Origin: Terribacillus sp. DMT04
GTDB lineage: Bacteria; Bacillota; Bacilli; Bacillales; Amphibacillaceae
Length of the DNA stretch: 64,000 bases
Direction of reading: 5' to 3'
Assembly: GCF_019056395.1 (NCBI RefSeq)
Contig: NZ_CP077640.1
Span: 1 to 64,000 of the forward strand
The notes under the pieces are model-generated. The model searched no databases. It worked only from the letters and a program-made list of their open reading frames with translations, and was not told the origin of the DNA. This document shows, piece by piece, positions 41,372 through 50,851 of the stretch; the first letter of the stretch is position 1; each line of letters starts with the position of its first letter. The position numbers and the translations under genes are program-made.

Positions 41372-44300
41372 TAGATGGCTCCTCCCATACTTTGATGACG
41401 CAATGTTTCATAATCCCTTCTTTTCTGTAATCGATTGTTCACTACAGGAGGAAGAAGTTCTTCCGGTTTTATAAGGTCTTCTGGTCTTGCTGAAGTAAAG
41501 TATTTTTGACTGGAAGCATTTAAATCCCTGACCAGCCTCTTATTTTCAACTGAATAGTTTATTTGTACAGTTTCATCAGCATCTAATCTTCCATCGCCTT
41601 TACCATAAGGTGATACTCTAAATTCTTGGCCACTATTATCCTTGGCGACCATATAGCTTCTGCCCTTAGATACGACCATACGAATGTCTTTAGTGTTTTG
41701 CACAACATCAGCATAAGAAAGTTCACCGCTATCGACTTGCTGATTAATCGCAGGTACTTCTTGGAAGGATGGTTGCTTACTAGAATTCGTACCTGCTCTG
41801 TTTGCTAACAAGCTTGCAGGCTTGACGTTAATTGGTCTCCCTGTTTCTATTCTGCCACCAGTACTATCCAATTTATATGGAGTAGAATCATGTACAAGAG
41901 CTCCATTAGAAACATTAAGGTCTTGATATACGACTTCACCTTTCTTAAGTGAACTATCTCCTGAACCATAACGAGATACTACTTGTTTCTGACCATGTAT
42001 ATCCTTAACTTGAACAAATGATTTGTTACCTGTTGTGACTAGTTGTACTGCACCCTTCGCAATTTCTTTATTGCCGCTAGGTGTTTGGGTTTTCTGGGCC
42101 ATATGTTCAACCTCAGATACTTCCATTACTTTCTGATTAACATCTGCATTATAAGGGTTTGTACGAACTCCTAGTTTACTTGCGGCTTGGTAGCCTCTAA
42201 CACCACCTACAACACCACCTACAAAGGAAACTGCATTTGTATAATTTGCTTGTCTTTGTTGAAGGTTTTGCGGAATATGAGTGTTACCAATTTCCGTCTT
42301 AGCAGCGGCTATCCCACCACTTATTCCATTCGAAACAGCTGAAAACGTGTTAGTAATTGGACTTGTAGCCAAATTAGGATTGTTTACAGCCTCTTGATAA
42401 GCTAAGCCAGCGCCTTGTATGCCCGATGATACGACCTTCCCTAGCTTTGTATCCTTGGCAAAAGTCGCCATATCTTTCACACCAGTTGCAGCTCCGACAC
42501 CACTAAGTACCCCTGAACCGATGGCTGCGGCACCATTAATTGCCTTAACATTACTGAAAGCACCATTAATCGGTATTTGAGAAGGTATTTGTTGTGATAC
42601 TTCTTTAAGGTTCTGCTTATATGCATTTGGCTCTTGTGCTTGCCAGGCTTGTTCAGCAGCTTCTGTTGTGACTCCCTGCTTCTCTTGTTGCTTGATAAAA
42701 CTAGCCTTAGCTTCACCAGTTTTAATTGAAGCCATTTGAGAAGCTAAGTAATCTGTGTTTACTTGATTTCCAGAATATAAGGTTCCTGATTTAACAGAAT
42801 CAGCTGCTCCTCTAGCCATTTGGAAATAACCACGAGAAGATCCATTATGTTCTTTGAAAGCAATTTCAACATCCTCCTCGGATGCACCTGGATTACTTGC
42901 CTTATAATTCTTTTTGAATTCTGCTTGATCAGCATTAAATACCTCTTCACTAACGCCGTTAGCAAAATTGTTCTTGTCAATTAATGAGGAGTTTCCTAGA
43001 TTTGCACTTGTCATGTTAGCCGCCACGGAGGTTGCCATAGATTTAATGCTTCCGGATTTGGCTGTAACAGCATTATTCCATGCAGCATCTCTTTGTTGTG
43101 TGCGTGTAGCCTTCTCTTGTTCTGTCATATTCTCTGTGATAGGATTTTCCCTATCGTAATTGTCCATGAATGCTTGTTTATTATTAGCCGCCCAGTTATT
43201 AGTCAACTTGGCCGTAGTTGCATTTACCAGATCGTCGGCATTTGCCACTTTTGACTGTCTAGCAATGTTCTTACCGGCAGTAAGACCACTTACAGCTGCT
43301 AAAGCGACCTGTGCATAAGAAGACTTATCGCCATTTATTGATTGGAATGCCTCTTCTGCTTGCTCATCTGTTGCAGCAGGGTTATTTTTCATAAACCTGT
43401 CTTTAAATTCACTCTTATTCATGTCTGATACTTGATCACTTACCGCTTTAGCGTAATCCGATTTGTTAATAAAAGCTTGTTCAGCGGGTAGGCCGTTACT
43501 CATTTGACCAGCAGTTGATTTCGAAATGCCTGCTATCTGTTCACGTTTATTTGCAACAGCATTATTCCACTCAAGTTCCTTTTTCTCTTCCCTATCTGCT
43601 AGATCTTTCGAAGACATTCCAGGAACTACAGGATTATTCTTATCGAAATCTTCTGCAAACTGTTCTCTATTCTTACTTGCCCAGTCCTGGCTTAATTGAT
43701 CAGTGGTAGCTGCAGAAAGAGAATTAGCATTAGCATATTTACCATCATTTGCTCTAATCTTACCAACTTGTTCTCTTGCACTAGCTAGATGTTCTGCTTT
43801 TTTCTCACCCAGTTTTTCATCCCAGCGCTGATTTAGACTAGACTCATGAGAATCCGGAAACTTTTCTTTCAGGTCATTCATAAATTGTTCTTTATTAGCA
43901 TTTGCCCATTTAGTAGTATCATTTTCTGCTATTGCTTCAGCAAGCTGTTCGTCCGACTTGGAGGGATCCATTTTGTCCTTAGCGGTTTGCAGACCCTCTT
44001 GCCATCCTTTTTTCAACCTAGAGCCAACGGCCATAGCGCCAGCTGCCCCTGATCTACCTACAAGGCCCCCGGCAAGACCACCCGCTTCATACCCAATTGT
44101 AGAACCCAAGATACTACCTGAAGGTCCCATGGTAGAACCAGCAATGGAACCAGCCGCTCCAAATACTGCTTTACCACCGCGGGACATCAAATCTCCTGCT
44201 TTGAGCATTTTTTCAGCTCTGGTAGTACTTCCAGAATCGGTTCCAGTGTTTGCTGCAAGAGTACTAGGATCTGTTTCTCCATTTTCGCCTTTAGACTTAC

Positions 44301-45234
44301 CAATCTTATCTTTTGCACCTTGATATGCACCTTTTAATGCACCAGTTACAGATTTACCTTCTAAAGCTCCTTTGGTTGCTCCATACATTCCTGCAAGACC
44401 AGACATACCAAACATTGCTCCAGCTTTACTCATAGCTGAGTTCATGCCGCCACCTAATCCTAATAATGAACGTAGGGACTCCGAAACAGGGATAAAGATT
44501 ACATACAATATTATTGTTTCTAGACCGTTATTGGCTGCAGCCAGTAACGCAATAATCCAGTACAAAGCAGCATGTATAGACTGCACAAACACTGTTCCTA
44601 CAAACTCCGAAAACCATGCCATTGTCATTTTTTTCGTTTGTGGTATTAAATATAGTACAACCATTAAGGGTCCAATTATCATAAAGATGATAAGTGTAAG
44701 CTTTCGCATCATATAGTAGAAATTCGCCCAAATACTAAGGCCAATCAAACATAAACCAATAATGATTTGTCCTATTATATCTTCCCCAGCCTCAACACTT
44801 TCTTTTACTTTCATTATTTCTTCGTTGCTACCGCCACCAGAGAACAATTCAACTATAGTATAGTTAACACCAAATATTATCATGTATATTGTTGATAGAT
44901 TAAAGAACACGATTCCTACAACCGCTAGGTCCTTCATAAATTCAATCGCATAGGTACGATTTGAAGGGTTGATACCAGAAGATGATATTTTCATGCCTCC
45001 AAGTGCTATTGCAATAAGTAATGCGCTAACAGCAAGAACGACAAACATATTCATACCGGGGGTGTAAATGTTTGTCAATTCTTCCTCTTTAAAGATGCCA
45101 AATGCTAGATCCACATCACCATCTCTTCCGTAAATTAAACCTTTAATGGTACGTAGCTCTAAGAACGGTGCGATGGTCCAAGTGTACATAGTGGCAAAAA
45201 GACTTTTAAAAATATCTACAATCCCATCAAGCAC
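41371..45234 (-). CDS. Very large VirB6/TrbL-like channel protein
   Basis: A 1287-aa protein from GTG, one base after the VirB4 stop. The first ~290 residues carry about seven hydrophobic segments (for example NMFVVLAVSALLIAIALGGM and ITLIIFMIIGPLMVV-like), as in VirB6/TrbL. A Gly/Ala/Met-rich stretch follows (MSKAGAMFGMSGLAGMYGAT), then about 500 residues of charged repeats with the motif W-A-x-x-N-(K/R)-(E/Q)-x-F and D-x-x-W-(N)-x-A-V at roughly 130-residue intervals. The C terminus is mixed. It should form the inner-membrane channel of the secretion system with an unusually long soluble extension. Confidence 0.8.
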   Translation of the reverse strand: MLDGIVDIFKSLFATMYTWTIAPFLELRTIKGLIYGRDGDVDLAFGIFKEEELTNIYTPGMNMFVVLAVSALLIAIALGGMKISSSGINPSNRTYAIEFMKDLAVVGIVFFNLSTIYMIIFGVNYTIVELFSGGGSNEEIMKVKESVEAGEDIIGQIIIGLCLIGLSIWANFYYMMRKLTLIIFMIIGPLMVVLYLIPQTKKMTMAWFSEFVGTVFVQSIHAALYWIIALLAAANNGLETIILYVIFIPVSESLRSLLGLGGGMNSAMSKAGAMFGMSGLAGMYGATKGALEGKSVTGALKGAYQGAKDKIGKSKGENGETDPSTLAANTGTDSGSTTRAEKMLKAGDLMSRGGKAVFGAAGSIAGSTMGPSGSILGSTIGYEAGGLAGGLVGRSGAAGAMAVGSRLKKGWQEGLQTAKDKMDPSKSDEQLAEAIAENDTTKWANANKEQFMNDLKEKFPDSHESSLNQRWDEKLGEKKAEHLASAREQVGKIRANDGKYANANSLSAATTDQLSQDWASKNREQFAEDFDKNNPVVPGMSSKDLADREEKKELEWNNAVANKREQIAGISKSTAGQMSNGLPAEQAFINKSDYAKAVSDQVSDMNKSEFKDRFMKNNPAATDEQAEEAFQSINGDKSSYAQVALAAVSGLTAGKNIARQSKVANADDLVNATTAKLTNNWAANNKQAFMDNYDRENPITENMTEQEKATRTQQRDAAWNNAVTAKSGSIKSMATSVAANMTSANLGNSSLIDKNNFANGVSEEVFNADQAEFKKNYKASNPGASEEDVEIAFKEHNGSSRGYFQMARGAADSVKSGTLYSGNQVNTDYLASQMASIKTGEAKASFIKQQEKQGVTTEAAEQAWQAQEPNAYKQNLKEVSQQIPSQIPINGAFSNVKAINGAAAIGSGVLSGVGAATGVKDMATFAKDTKLGKVVSSGIQGAGLAYQEAVNNPNLATSPITNTFSAVSNGISGGIAAAKTEIGNTHIPQNLQQRQANYTNAVSFVGGVVGGVRGYQAASKLGVRTNPYNADVNQKVMEVSEVEHMAQKTQTPSGNKEIAKGAVQLVTTGNKSFVQVKDIHGQKQVVSRYGSGDSSLKKGEVVYQDLNVSNGALVHDSTPYKLDSTGGRIETGRPINVKPASLLANRAGTNSSKQPSFQEVPAINQQVDSGELSYADVVQNTKDIRMVVSKGRSYMVAKDNSGQEFRVSPYGKGDGRLDADETVQINYSVENKRLVRDLNASSQKYFTSARPEDLIKPEELLPPVVNNRLQKRRDYETLRHQSMGGAI

Positions 45235-45235
45235 T

Positions 45236-47329
45236 TTACATCACCTGACCATTCCTGGAATTAAGTTTTCTTCTTTTTTTCAATAACTGCTCGAGAACGG
45301 CTGTATTCGACTCAATAAATGTCAGCTCTTCTTCACTTGGATTAGTCTTCAGCCACACCGAACTTTTTCCACTTCTTAAAATACCTTCACCCTTGTCCGG
45401 ATTACCAAAGAGTATTCCAATCTCTCCATCACTTAGGTCGAAATTCTCTTTAACTTTTTCGAGATCAATTTTGTTCTGTTGCATGAACAAAATTGTGAAT
45501 GTAGAGGAAAGTATACCCCTTGCTTTTGGGTTTTCTAAGATCCGAACAAAATCCTGAGTTGCCCAGCATAATCCACAGTTCCTCTTCCGGGCGCGCCTTG
45601 CAACTTTCTCAAAGAACGAAACCGTTTGTTCATTATCAATAAACTGCCAAAGTTCATCCGCGTATATGTATTTCTTCTTCGTAGCATTTTCACTGTTCTT
45701 GGCAAAGTACTCCCAAAGATAGTTTAGAATTACATGGTAAGCGATTGGACGTAAGAATCCTTCTTCCATCTGGCTAATGTTAAAGTTGATTAATCTAGAC
45801 GTGTTTAATGTCTGTGTTACACCTTTACCAAGATACGTTTGACCATCGAAAATTGGTTTTGACCCTGTACGTAGGAAAGGACGAATAGCAGCAATGAGCC
45901 GCCCTGCTTTCCTATCTTTAGCGTACTTAGTAGTAAGGTAGTTATAAACATCTGATATGGTAGGTTCAGGCTTTCTAACCTTTGACTGTGTAAGAATACC
46001 GTCAATCTCTTTAACATCATCTGTGTATAGAGAAGCAGGGTGAGATGTAATTTCTAATTGCTCTTCGAATACATATTTAATGGATTCTTCAAGAAAGTTT
46101 CTTTCAAAAACATCTAATCCACCTTCTTCTCCATTCTTACCGCGAACGATAATATCAAAAAAGCTTAGAATTTCATTCTGTTTCTCTCGCAAAGGTACAA
46201 AACGAATAAAGGTCTTCTCGCCTTTTTGGACTATCTCCCGATCATCAGCTGTCTCCAACCAATCTAATTCTTCATCATCATCTTCCATCGGTATATCTGT
46301 AAAGTTAATTGAACATGGGTTAATACAAATATCTGCTTCTTCATTGACATTGAGGTTAATACCACCCAATCTTTTGGTTAGCATGGTAAATTCGCCTTCA
46401 GGATCGATGATTGTAGACCATACATTTGCTCCACTCATTTCTCTAGCAATTTTCAATTTCATTGCCAAAGATTTTCCGGAGCCTGGGATACCAGTTATAC
46501 CTACGTTATAGTTTTGGGGGCGGTCTTCTTCTGTTCCAAAACTGTTGATGAATTCAAGCTGATCAGTAATTTGATTTTTACCTAGCGGAACCCCGCCGTT
46601 GTATCTTCCACTCCCACTAATAAAAGGAGAGAAAGTAGAAAGTGCTCTTCTATCAACGTTTCTCATTGAGTCAGGAATCTCATTCTTACCTATAGGTAAA
46701 ACACTATAGAATCCTTTCTTTACTCGACTCCACGTAGTAGTCATTTTTATGAAATTGCCGGAGAGTTCATCTTCAAGTGTTTCACTATAGTTATTTAATT
46801 CTTTTTCACTATTGGCGTATAACACACCCATAGTTGAAACATAGAACAGATCATTCTCAGAGAATTGAATCTCTCCCATAAGAACATCAGTATCGTGCAT
46901 CTTTGTCTCTAAGTCCTTGATTTGGTCGATGTTGCCCCTTTTCATCTGGAATGAATAGTTGGACTGCAACATTGTCATTTGGATTTGTAGCATTCTCATC
47001 GCATCTGTTTTTGATATTTTGTGAATATCAAGCATTGTATCTGCCTCACCGCTTGATGTGATAGAATACAACCAGTTTGTTGCAAGTTTACGAGGATATC
47101 CATCTCGTGGTACATACCAAGGTCTAAAATAAGTTTTAGTACCCATTGATTGCTTGATGACACCATAGTCTTCTGCATTTATCGTCATTCCATCCGGAGC
47201 AATGATGTCCCATAAAGTCGGCTTCTGATCGACTTGGGTCTGTGTGTTCTCCTCAGTCGAGTTCTTTTTTTGTTTAGGATTAGCTTGCTTTGTCTTCTTC
47301 ATCACGTTCTTCTTCTGAAACAGCTTCAT
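45236..47329 (-). CDS. virB4: VirB4/TraE-family conjugation ATPase
   Basis: A 697-aa ATPase with AAGGAGGG before ATG; it overlaps the upstream gene by 50 bases. Walker A is GIPGSGKS (residues 280-287), the Walker B strand is KYIYADELWQFID, and FSRT-like helices (WATQDFVRIL) and the final DGEIGILF segment fit VirB4. It powers pilus/channel assembly and DNA transfer at the membrane. A VirB4 N-terminal-like protein is encoded immediately upstream, so the VirB4 function may be split between two proteins. Confidence 0.92.
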   Translation of the reverse strand: MKLFQKKNVMKKTKQANPKQKKNSTEENTQTQVDQKPTLWDIIAPDGMTINAEDYGVIKQSMGTKTYFRPWYVPRDGYPRKLATNWLYSITSSGEADTMLDIHKISKTDAMRMLQIQMTMLQSNYSFQMKRGNIDQIKDLETKMHDTDVLMGEIQFSENDLFYVSTMGVLYANSEKELNNYSETLEDELSGNFIKMTTTWSRVKKGFYSVLPIGKNEIPDSMRNVDRRALSTFSPFISGSGRYNGGVPLGKNQITDQLEFINSFGTEEDRPQNYNVGITGIPGSGKSLAMKLKIAREMSGANVWSTIIDPEGEFTMLTKRLGGINLNVNEEADICINPCSINFTDIPMEDDDEELDWLETADDREIVQKGEKTFIRFVPLREKQNEILSFFDIIVRGKNGEEGGLDVFERNFLEESIKYVFEEQLEITSHPASLYTDDVKEIDGILTQSKVRKPEPTISDVYNYLTTKYAKDRKAGRLIAAIRPFLRTGSKPIFDGQTYLGKGVTQTLNTSRLINFNISQMEEGFLRPIAYHVILNYLWEYFAKNSENATKKKYIYADELWQFIDNEQTVSFFEKVARRARKRNCGLCWATQDFVRILENPKARGILSSTFTILFMQQNKIDLEKVKENFDLSDGEIGILFGNPDKGEGILRSGKSSVWLKTNPSEEELTFIESNTAVLEQLLKKRRKLNSRNGQVM

Positions 47330-48182
47330 CTTCTAGTCCCTCCTTTACAAGGTTTACACGTATGTCATCTTGATCTGATGTGACGAATAGTGACAGCATC
47401 TCATTAGGTCCAAAATCCTTAAATCTTGATTTGACTGCCCTTTTCCTATTAAATGCATGATAGAGAACTTCTGTAATTCCTTCACTAGTTAGTAGTTGTA
47501 CGTCTATTCGTGCTTTTCTAAGTTGGTTTCTAGCAGCAAAATATCTACGCGAAAGTTCTGAAAACGCCTTATCTACTATCTTTTGCTCCAACTCATCTTT
47601 GTTATCAGCAGAAATGTCATTTGACTTCACTTGATATATGTTTAATAGATACCTTTTAGTTTCGAAGCGTGGCGCTATGCGTTGCCACTCTGTTAAATCC
47701 TCAACCATAGTTTTGGCGTATTCTCTGGCGTTTTCACTTAAATCTTCCGCATCCTCCATACTTTTCCGCATTGATTCAATCTGATCTGATAAATCTACAT
47801 ACCTGTTTTGCAAATATATTTGGAACCGATAATTTGTTTGAGCTAACCATCGCTCGAAAACTACATCAATGGCTTCCTGCTCTGCCTGGCTTAACAAGAA
47901 GTAATTTACTGGCTCTACTTCTGCTATCATGACAAAGGTGTCATCTGTGTAGCGAAGCATGTGGCCTTGTATTCCTTCTAAATCTTTAAAGAGATCTTTA
48001 AATGGTTGCGGCTCTTCGTCCAAGTCAATATTGCTCTTATTATTAGGGGTTTTTTTCTTTTTGAACCTGTTATTCTCACGAGTTTTTTTTTCACCCCAAG
48101 GAATTATGGGTTCTTTCATAGCAATTCTGTAGAATATCCATAGCCCTATTCCAAACCCAATGAATACTAGCACGTCTCGCAT
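47280..48182 (-). CDS. TraC/VirB4 N-terminal-like conjugation protein
   Basis: A 300-aa protein with AAGGAGG before ATG. One N-terminal membrane helix (LVFIGFGIGLWIFYRI), a basic linker, then a domain (YTDDTFVMIAEVEPVNYFLL, RYVDLSDQIESMRKSMEDAE, FSELSRRYFAARNQL) that resembles the N-terminal CagE/TrbE/VirB domain of VirB4 without an ATPase part. Encoded between PrgI and VirB4, where such proteins stand in Gram-positive transfer operons. It probably anchors VirB4. Confidence 0.75.
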   Translation of the reverse strand: MRDVLVFIGFGIGLWIFYRIAMKEPIIPWGEKKTRENNRFKKKKTPNNKSNIDLDEEPQPFKDLFKDLEGIQGHMLRYTDDTFVMIAEVEPVNYFLLSQAEQEAIDVVFERWLAQTNYRFQIYLQNRYVDLSDQIESMRKSMEDAEDLSENAREYAKTMVEDLTEWQRIAPRFETKRYLLNIYQVKSNDISADNKDELEQKIVDKAFSELSRRYFAARNQLRKARIDVQLLTSEGITEVLYHAFNRKRAVKSRFKDFGPNEMLSLFVTSDQDDIRVNLVKEGLEDEAVSEEERDEEDKAS

Positions 48183-48194
48183 TTTCTTCCTCCT

Positions 48195-48515
48195 TTATTT
48201 AGGTCCTTTGCGCCAAACACCAAGTTGCTTTTTATACGCTATCCTGACAATTAAATAAAAGTCGTAATTCATTCCATATTTCTTATTTTTGTAAAATCCC
48301 AAAAGAAACACCAATGCCGCAGTAGGTATTAATGACATTAAGCACATAATTACACCAACTATCATATTAGGTGCTAGATTATATACAGGTGCTATGTATG
48401 AATAAATTACAATAGCTCCAACGATCATATAAATTAATTGTCTTTTAGTTATAAGACTCAGGATTTCTTTTTGTTCACTGGCCATATCAATTGGAACCGT
48501 CACTTTTCGACTCAT
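48195..48515 (-). CDS. PrgI-family (VirB3-like) transfer protein
   Basis: A 106-aa protein with AGAAGGAG before ATG. It starts SRKVTVPIDMASEQKEILSL and has two hydrophobic helices (LIYMIVGAIVIYSYIA; GVIMCLMSLIPTAALVFLL), ending VRIAYKKQLGVWRKGPK, all typical of the PrgI family that stands before VirB4 in Gram-positive type IV systems. Twelve bases separate it from the next gene. Confidence 0.85.
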   Translation of the reverse strand: MSRKVTVPIDMASEQKEILSLITKRQLIYMIVGAIVIYSYIAPVYNLAPNMIVGVIMCLMSLIPTAALVFLLGFYKNKKYGMNYDFYLIVRIAYKKQLGVWRKGPK

Positions 48516-48531
48516 ACAAATCTCCTTCTAT

Positions 48532-48567
48532 AAATACACCCCTCTCGGATATAAGAGGGGTGTATTT
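48532..48567 (-). terminator. Hairpin inside the transfer operon
   Basis: AAATACACCCCTCT pairs with AGAGGGGTGTATTT around CGGATATA. It lies between the pilin-like gene and prgI and could lower expression of the downstream genes relative to the pilin. Confidence 0.75.
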
Positions 48568-48581
48568 CTTTGTTATGAAAT

Positions 48582-48968
48582 TTAAGCTCCGAATCCTGCG
48601 ATCCACCCAGCTAAGTCATACGCTTTGTAGATTACAAGTCCTCCAACAGCAGCAAAAGCTAAACCTATCATTCCAGCAGTACGGTTTTGTGGATTTCCTT
48701 GTGAACTGGAAAGTTTCATACCCGCGAAAATCAAGCAAAGTAATACCCAGAACCCACCAAAAACTATAACTATAGTTACAAGACTGCTAAGATCGTCATA
48801 AACTCCACTGCTTTCTACGTCACCATCTGGTGTGATACCAGCTTTCTCCCATGCATTAGCGGAAGCAATATCTGGGTTAATTGACATTAAGGCAAAAACA
48901 GCTGCCACCATAACCAAAGCAACAAGCGCTCTAGTTAGCATAGGTTTTTTTGAAGTTAGACTGTTCAT
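48582..48968 (-). CDS. VirB2-like pilin or small two-helix channel subunit
   Basis: A 128-aa protein with GGAGGTGA before ATG. It has a signal peptide (RALVALVMVAAVFALMSI, likely cut after DIASANA near residue 38), then two membrane helices (VTIVIVFGGFWVLLCLIFAG and TAGMIGLAFAAVGGLVIY) with the SSSQGNPQNR turn between them. Layout and position as first gene of the operon match VirB2/TrbC-type pilins. Size after processing would be about 90 aa. Confidence 0.78.
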   Translation of the reverse strand: MNSLTSKKPMLTRALVALVMVAAVFALMSINPDIASANAWEKAGITPDGDVESSGVYDDLSSLVTIVIVFGGFWVLLCLIFAGMKLSSSQGNPQNRTAGMIGLAFAAVGGLVIYKAYDLAGWIAGFGA

Positions 48969-48996
48969 CTCTTAATCACCTCCATCTTTCGGAAAC

Positions 48997-49050
48997 AAAA
49001 AAACCCCGCAACTATAAGAAATGATTAATTCATCTCTTAATAGTGCGGGG
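48997..49050 (-). terminator. Leader terminator before the transfer operon
   Basis: On the minus strand CCCCGCA-CTATTAAGA and TCTTATAG-TGCGGGG pair, followed by T7, all upstream of the ribosome binding site of the pilin-like gene. No gene precedes it, so it attenuates the operon itself. Confidence 0.75.
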
Positions 49051-49187
49051 TGTCCCGTTTATATGTAGTTATTGCTTTGTCTAACTAATAGTAATGTTAT
49101 AAGATATTTTGGCAAAAAGCAACGTTAATTCGCCTTTTTTGTAAAATTGTGGTTTTCTACAATATCCTATGTTATAAGTGGTTTCCT

Positions 49188-49196
49188 TGCTATAAT
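49188..49196 (+). promoter_or_regulatory. Extended -10 promoter
   Basis: TGCTATAAT, an extended -10 element, about 30 bases before the start at 49228. A clear -35 is not seen. Confidence 0.5.
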
Positions 49197-49227
49197 TAAG
49201 TGTAGATAAATAAAGGAGTGATGTTTA

Positions 49228-50751
49228 ATGGTAGAACTTCCTTATCTGATATATCAGGGCATAAACACGTCTCCTAAGTACGCACTTCTTAAAGATAAAC
49301 TTGTACAACTTTTCGGGGAAGATGAAGAATTTGTTGTAAAGAGGATATTTGAAGATTACTTCGATAATAAGGATCCGGATTCAGTTGTTTATTATCATAA
49401 ACATAACAAACTTATAAAACGGAAGAAAAGTTGGACCGATAGAGTGAGATCCGGTTATGACCAATATCGGAGCGGCAGCAACAATCCTGGAAAGGGATTT
49501 GCGCGGCACTTAGCAGATATTTATAAGATGATGAAAGATTACGAGGATGATAAGGGTAAATCCGGATTTGAGATGATGTTCAAAGAACCGAGTGCTGATG
49601 CGGCCATTATTAAGTATATTAATGAACTAGATAACTGGTACCGTAATAAAGAAAGCATGTTAGTTGAATATCCTTTCTTCAGTGACTTAACTAGTAATCA
49701 AAAAACCGCATCTGTAGAGATTGATTTAATCTTAATCATTGGTCAGTGGTTAAAAGAAAATCTCCATTCATTGTCTCCTACCGGCATTGAGGATGGTCTT
49801 TTAGTATTTGATGAAGAAGAATATAAGGAATCAATGAAGTTTGTTGAACAGGCCCCTACTTCTGCATTAGAACATCCATACTGGGGGGTTGCTAAGAAAG
49901 GAAAATCACCTTTAAATACTGAAACAACCCTATCAGAAGATGGCAGAACCCTATTTGAAGTACACAAGAAAAAAGCATTTGAGCTCGACGATTCCTACAA
50001 TTTAGTTGTAGATGCAGAAATGATTGAAAGTTTTAATAAACATATTAAAACTCCAGATATGTTCGATTCTAAAATCTTCATTGATTTGATCAATAGAAGA
50101 GATAAGAACTTCCAAAAGAATCGCCGCATTAGAGTTTATCTCTCGGAACTATTGGATACCCATTTTAATGATAAAAGCCAAAAATCATATAAAGAGTTAA
50201 CGGAGAGGCTGCTAAGACTAGGCTATTTTAGAATAGCTCAACGCGAGGGAGATTCTGTTAGGTTGCGGTCCCTATTCTCTGAAATGACAATTGAAAGGGA
50301 ACAAGGTAACAACGACCGATGGTATCTAATGGCTTATGTAAGCGATAGTGTTTACGATAATATTCTTAAAGAGCAATACGTCAGCATCTACAATAAAAAG
50401 ATACAAGAATTAAAGAATGATTTAGCTTATCACCTCTCCTTTATCATTCAAAAAGAGCGTATCTTAAGCTATAAATCTGATTCTGAAGATATTTCCTTTG
50501 AGTTAAGTTGGAACGATCTCAGCTCTTCGATTCGGTTTAATAAGAGAAGTAAAAAAGAAAACTTCGATGAGATTGAGGCTGCTCTAGTAGAAATTGAACA
50601 CAAAGACTTTATTATTAAGGATTTCAAGCGATATACAAACACGTCATTTTTTGTTACATGCCACCCACTTAACAAAAGAGAACTACAAGATATGAATAGC
50701 AAGCGGCTCGATTTAAATTCTTCCAGTGAGGCAATGATATTAGGAAGATAA
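49228..50751 (+). CDS. 507-aa plasmid protein, possible replication initiator or regulator
   Basis: AAGGAGTGATG precedes ATG. No catalytic motif is recognised. Residues 320-430 (RRIRVYLSELLDTHF, then LTERLLRLGYFRIAQREGDS and MAYVSDSVYDNILKEQYVSI) have a winged-helix-like flavour seen in theta-type plasmid initiators. It lies next to the iteron region, upstream of the cyclase-like gene and the initiator candidate. It could be a second initiator or a regulator of copy number; I cannot choose. No membrane or signal segments. Confidence 0.6.
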   Translation: MVELPYLIYQGINTSPKYALLKDKLVQLFGEDEEFVVKRIFEDYFDNKDPDSVVYYHKHNKLIKRKKSWTDRVRSGYDQYRSGSNNPGKGFARHLADIYKMMKDYEDDKGKSGFEMMFKEPSADAAIIKYINELDNWYRNKESMLVEYPFFSDLTSNQKTASVEIDLILIIGQWLKENLHSLSPTGIEDGLLVFDEEEYKESMKFVEQAPTSALEHPYWGVAKKGKSPLNTETTLSEDGRTLFEVHKKKAFELDDSYNLVVDAEMIESFNKHIKTPDMFDSKIFIDLINRRDKNFQKNRRIRVYLSELLDTHFNDKSQKSYKELTERLLRLGYFRIAQREGDSVRLRSLFSEMTIEREQGNNDRWYLMAYVSDSVYDNILKEQYVSIYNKKIQELKNDLAYHLSFIIQKERILSYKSDSEDISFELSWNDLSSSIRFNKRSKKENFDEIEAALVEIEHKDFIIKDFKRYTNTSFFVTCHPLNKRELQDMNSKRLDLNSSSEAMILGR

Positions 50752-50758
50752 TGGGGTT

Positions 50759-50789
50759 AGGATTGATCGCATAAGATCAATCCTATTTT
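50759..50789 (+). terminator. Rho-independent terminator
   Basis: AGGATTGATC pairs with GATCAATCCT around GCATAA, then ATTTTG. Confidence 0.8.
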
Positions 50790-50807
50790 GTTTAAATTAT
50801 CATTCGA

Positions 50808-50835
50808 TTGAGTGGTAAAATGTAGAATATATAAT
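50808..50835 (+). promoter_or_regulatory. Candidate SigA-type promoter
   Basis: TTGAGT (50808-50813), 16 bases, TATAAT (50830-50835), just before the cyclase-like gene. Confidence 0.6.
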
Positions 50836-50851
50836 AAATGGAGGTAAATGA

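Noticed and set aside
43958-44323. Plus-strand Pro/Ala/Ser-rich frame of 121 aa
   Set aside because: Antisense to the Gly/Ala-rich part of the VirB6-like gene.
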